Shown: positions 21,776 through 23,716 of the stretch, piece by piece | Position numbering within the stretch: position 1 is the first letter of the stretch | Layout: each line of letters begins with the position of its first letter | NCBI GenBank assembly: GCA_021129895.1 | Contig: JAJOKL010000138.1 | Span: 28,027-51,742, forward strand | Direction: 5' to 3' | Source: Candidatus Bipolaricaulota bacterium | GTDB taxonomy: Bacteria > Bipolaricaulota > Bipolaricaulia > Bipolaricaulales > Bipolaricaulaceae | DNA length: 23,716 bases | Notes under the pieces: generated by a model | The model's database searches: none | The model's input: the letters and a program-made list of their open reading frames with translations, nothing else | Told to the model about the DNA's origin: nothing | Made by a program: the position numbers and the translations under genes

Positions 21776-22800
21776 CAGGCCAGGGAGGGATCGATCTCCG
21801 AGGGCCGCACCGGCCGCCCCTCAGCGAGGGACCGCTTGGCCGCATAACCGATGACCACCGGGATCTTTCCGTCCCGGCCGGTGACCTGCGGCTCCTTCCC
21901 CTCCCGGATGCTGGCCAGGAAAGCCTCCAGTTCCCGCACATAAGAGTCGGTGTACCGTTCCAGGAAGAAGTGTAAAAGCGGCGGGGCGTGGTCCCCATCG
22001 GCGTTCGACATCACCGCCTGGTGGGGCTTGGGATTCTCCACCCTGATCATCCCCTGTTCGCCGAACACCTCCACCCGCTGGTCGTAGCCGTAGACCGCCT
22101 TGCGGGAGTTATCGATCACCCCCAGGGCCCCGCTCTCAAAGCGCAGGTTGACGACAGCGGTGTCGATGTCCCCGGCCTCACCGATCTTCGGATCCACCAG
22201 TACGGCCCCGGTAGCGAACACCTCCACCACCTCCTCCCCCAGGAGGAAGCGGGCCATGTCGAAGTCGTGGATGGTCATGTCCAGGAAGATCCCGCCGGAG
22301 ACCTTGATGTACTCGATGGCGGGCGGGGCCGGGTCCCGGGAGGTGATCCTGAGGACGTGGGGCTTCCCGATGGCCCCGGACTGGACCAGGCGACGAGCCT
22401 CGGCGAAGCTGGGGTCGAAGCGGCGGTTGAACCCCACCTGGAGGATCACGCCCGCCTGCTCTACGGCTGCCAGTGCCCGGTCTATCCGCTCCAGGTCCAG
22501 AGCGATGGGTTTCTCGCAGAAGACGTGCTTTCCGGCCTGAGCTGCCTGCTCGATGAACTGGGCATGGGTATCGGTGCTGGAGCAGATGAGCACGGCCTCG
22601 ATCTTCGGATCCTCGAAGATGGGAGCGGGGTCGCCATAGGCGTGGGGGATGCCGAGCTCGGCGGCGAGTTTCCTGGCCGCCTCCTCCACCACATCGACCA
22701 CCGCCACCACCTCGGCGTCCGGGAGGCGGCGCCGCAAGTTCTCCGCGTGGAGTCTCCCGATCCTCCCGGCCCCGATGAGCGCCAACTTAAGTGTCCCCAC
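21775..22800 (-). CDS. iolG: Inositol 2-dehydrogenase
   Basis: A 341-residue GFO/IDH/MocA oxidoreductase. The Rossmann motif is LIGAGRIGRLHAENL (9-23). The catalytic lysine is K97 in CEKPIALD, and the substrate residues are D174 and H178 in FLDMTIHDFDMARFL, spaced like those of Bacillus IolG. It oxidises myo-inositol to 2-keto-myo-inositol (scyllo-inosose) with NAD, the first step of the pathway. The start is GTG 22800, which overlaps the end of the ABC ATPase gene by 14 bp; no other start fits the first strand. Followed by a TGATG overlap with the truncated epimerase. The position in an inositol locus makes inositol the most likely substrate, though family members also use related sugars. 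Confidence 0.88.
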   Translation of the reverse strand: MGTLKLALIGAGRIGRLHAENLRRRLPDAEVVAVVDVVEEAARKLAAELGIPHAYGDPAPIFEDPKIEAVLICSSTDTHAQFIEQAAQAGKHVFCEKPIALDLERIDRALAAVEQAGVILQVGFNRRFDPSFAEARRLVQSGAIGKPHVLRITSRDPAPPAIEYIKVSGGIFLDMTIHDFDMARFLLGEEVVEVFATGAVLVDPKIGEAGDIDTAVVNLRFESGALGVIDNSRKAVYGYDQRVEVFGEQGMIRVENPKPHQAVMSNADGDHAPPLLHFFLERYTDSYVRELEAFLASIREGKEPQVTGRDGKIPVVIGYAAKRSLAEGRPVRPSEIDPSLA

Positions 22801-23557
22801 CGCCGCCTCCCCGGATAACCGCTGCCGAGCCTGCGCGGATCACATCTATGATGTCCTGGGGGGACACCTCCTCCTTCACGAACTCCCCGATCTTGTTCCC
22901 ATGGTCCAGGATGACGAACCGGTCCGCGAGGTCGTACACATGGTAGATGTTGTGGGTGATGACCACCACCGAAAGTCCCTTCTCCTTGAGCGAACGGATG
23001 TAACGCAGCACGTACTCCGTTTCCTTGACGGAAAGCGCGGCGGTGGGCTCATCGAAGACCACCAGCTTCGCCTGGAAGTACAGGGCCCGGCCGATGCAGA
23101 TAGACTGCCGTTCCCCTCCAGAAAGCAGAGAGACTTCGCGACGGGGAGATTTTATTTTTACTCCGATTCGGGAAAGGATCTCGATACATTCTCGGTTCAT
23201 ACGGCGTTTATCGAGGAGGAAGCCCCAGCGGGTGGGTTCACGCCCCAAAAAGAAGTTGCGGGCGATGCCCATCACGTTCACCAAGGTGGCCTCTTGATAA
23301 ACGGCCTCGATCCCCAAACGCTGAGCATCGCGCGGGGAGCGGAACGTCACTTTGGTGCCCTCGAAGTAGATCTCACCGGTGTCAGGGGGGAAGACCCCTG
23401 TGAGGATCTTTATCAGGGTGGATTTCCCCGCCCCGTTGTCGCCCAAAAGCCCCACGATCTCGTTGTAATCCGCCTCGAAATCCACCCCTTTGAGGGCCTG
23501 AACCCTTCCGAACCGCTTGCTTATGTTGGCCATCCGCAGGAGCTTTTCCCCTTTCAT
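22787..23557 (-). CDS. Sugar ABC transporter ATP-binding protein (CUT2 type, single domain)
   Basis: A 256-residue nucleotide-binding subunit. Walker A is GDNGAGKST (39-47), the Q-loop Gln is Q88 in VYQEA, the signature is LSGGERQ (145-151), Walker B is LVVFDEPTAALS (D169, E170), and the switch histidine is H202. It has one ATPase domain, like FrcA, unlike RbsA/XylG with two. The segment IARNFFLGREP is typical of carbohydrate importers of the ribose/fructose/inositol group. Start ATG 23557 has GGAGG upstream and overlaps the permease stop. The codons near 23140-23160 are richer in A/T than the neighbours. In this locus the cargo is probably inositol. The substrate-binding protein must lie beyond the right edge. 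Confidence 0.92.
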   Translation of the reverse strand: MKGEKLLRMANISKRFGRVQALKGVDFEADYNEIVGLLGDNGAGKSTLIKILTGVFPPDTGEIYFEGTKVTFRSPRDAQRLGIEAVYQEATLVNVMGIARNFFLGREPTRWGFLLDKRRMNRECIEILSRIGVKIKSPRREVSLLSGGERQSICIGRALYFQAKLVVFDEPTAALSVKETEYVLRYIRSLKEKGLSVVVITHNIYHVYDLADRFVILDHGNKIGEFVKEEVSPQDIIDVIRAGSAAVIRGGGGGDT

Positions 23558-23716
23558 CGCTCCTCCAAGCGCGCTTTAAGTTTAACTCGAATAAGATGGT
23601 TGATGATCGAGGCCACCACTACCAAGAAACCCACGAAAGCGGTGTACCAATAAGGAGGAGCCCCGATAAGTACGAGACCCTGCTGGATCATGGCGATCAT
23701 GAACGCTCCTAGATAT
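23554..23716 (-). CDS. Sugar ABC transporter permease, C-terminal end only
   Basis: The last 53 residues of an RbsC/FrcC-type (BPD_transp_2) permease; the rest is beyond the right edge. They read LGAFMIAMIQQGLVLIGAPP, then YWYTAFVGFLVVVASIINHLI, then a basic tail VKLKARLEER. These are the closing membrane helices of this family, with the usual GLVL-G-PP turn. The TGA (23556-23554) overlaps the ATPase start as ATGA. It forms the membrane channel for the ATPase downstream, and the cargo is inferred to be inositol. Confidence 0.85.
   Translation of the reverse strand, partial: YLGAFMIAMIQQGLVLIGAPPYWYTAFVGFLVVVASIINHLIRVKLKARLEER

Noticed and set aside
20973..21998. A 341-codon minus-strand frame across iolG, the epimerase and the operator
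   Set aside because: It is out of frame with both recognised genes and reads through the promoter and operator region as low-complexity sequence.

Overview
This is a high-G+C bacterial chromosome segment (roughly two thirds G+C by eye, not counted). It is tightly packed, with short intergenic gaps and many ATGA or TGATG stop/start overlaps. No phage genes, transposases, tRNA, rRNA or CRISPR arrays were seen. The gene content suggests a thermophilic or anaerobic bacterium of a deep lineage. Pointers are an ADP-forming acyl-CoA synthetase, glycosyltransferases resembling those for mannosylglucosylglycerate-type solutes, an RNase H-like YkuK protein and a Thermotoga-type inositol pathway. Candidatus Bipolaricaulota/Acetothermia or a relative would fit, but that is inference only.

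Layout. Positions 1-3401 (minus strand) run in the order radC, a TIM-barrel sugar isomerase, a GT4 glycosyltransferase, and a GT81/GT2-type glycosyltransferase cut by the left edge. Positions 3402-3764 form the largest gap, followed by an OsmC-family gene (plus). Positions 4158-7306 (minus) hold a one-chain ADP-forming acyl-CoA synthetase translationally coupled to a BioD-like/DRTGG protein. Positions 7494-10057 (plus) hold a two-component response regulator, its histidine kinase (broken by one base in the HAMP domain) and ykuK. rsmI (minus) and prfB (plus) diverge at about 11 kb, and prfB overlaps a NIF3-like gene that is also broken by one base. Positions 12932-14907 (minus) hold an uncharacterised protein, a miniature YigZ-like protein, ruvA and ruvX. 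A shared palindromic promoter region separates these from an AMP-forming acyl-CoA synthetase, cytidine deaminase and an SH3b lipoprotein (plus, 14951-17769).

The right third (17825-23716, minus) is one catabolic locus. It contains a sugar ABC permease (cut by the right edge), an ABC ATPase, inositol 2-dehydrogenase (iolG), a C-terminally truncated epimerase, scyllo-inosose 3-dehydrogenase (iolM), a creatininase-fold 3-dehydro-scyllo-inosose hydrolase (iolN) and an intact 5-keto-L-gluconate epimerase (iolO). Together they would import inositol and convert it to tagaturonate by the route described for Thermotoga maritima. A LacI-type operator sits just downstream of an internal promoter in front of iolM. 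Degenerate 7-bp repeat arrays sit in both junctions flanking iolN.

Points of most interest: the heptad arrays; the two single-base gene breaks (real lesions or assembly errors); the truncated epimerase next to an operator-controlled promoter; a set of promoters whose -10 boxes lie 6-9 bp before start codons, suggesting leaderless mRNAs; a long hairpin/palindrome over the two-component promoter; and the mini-YigZ protein.
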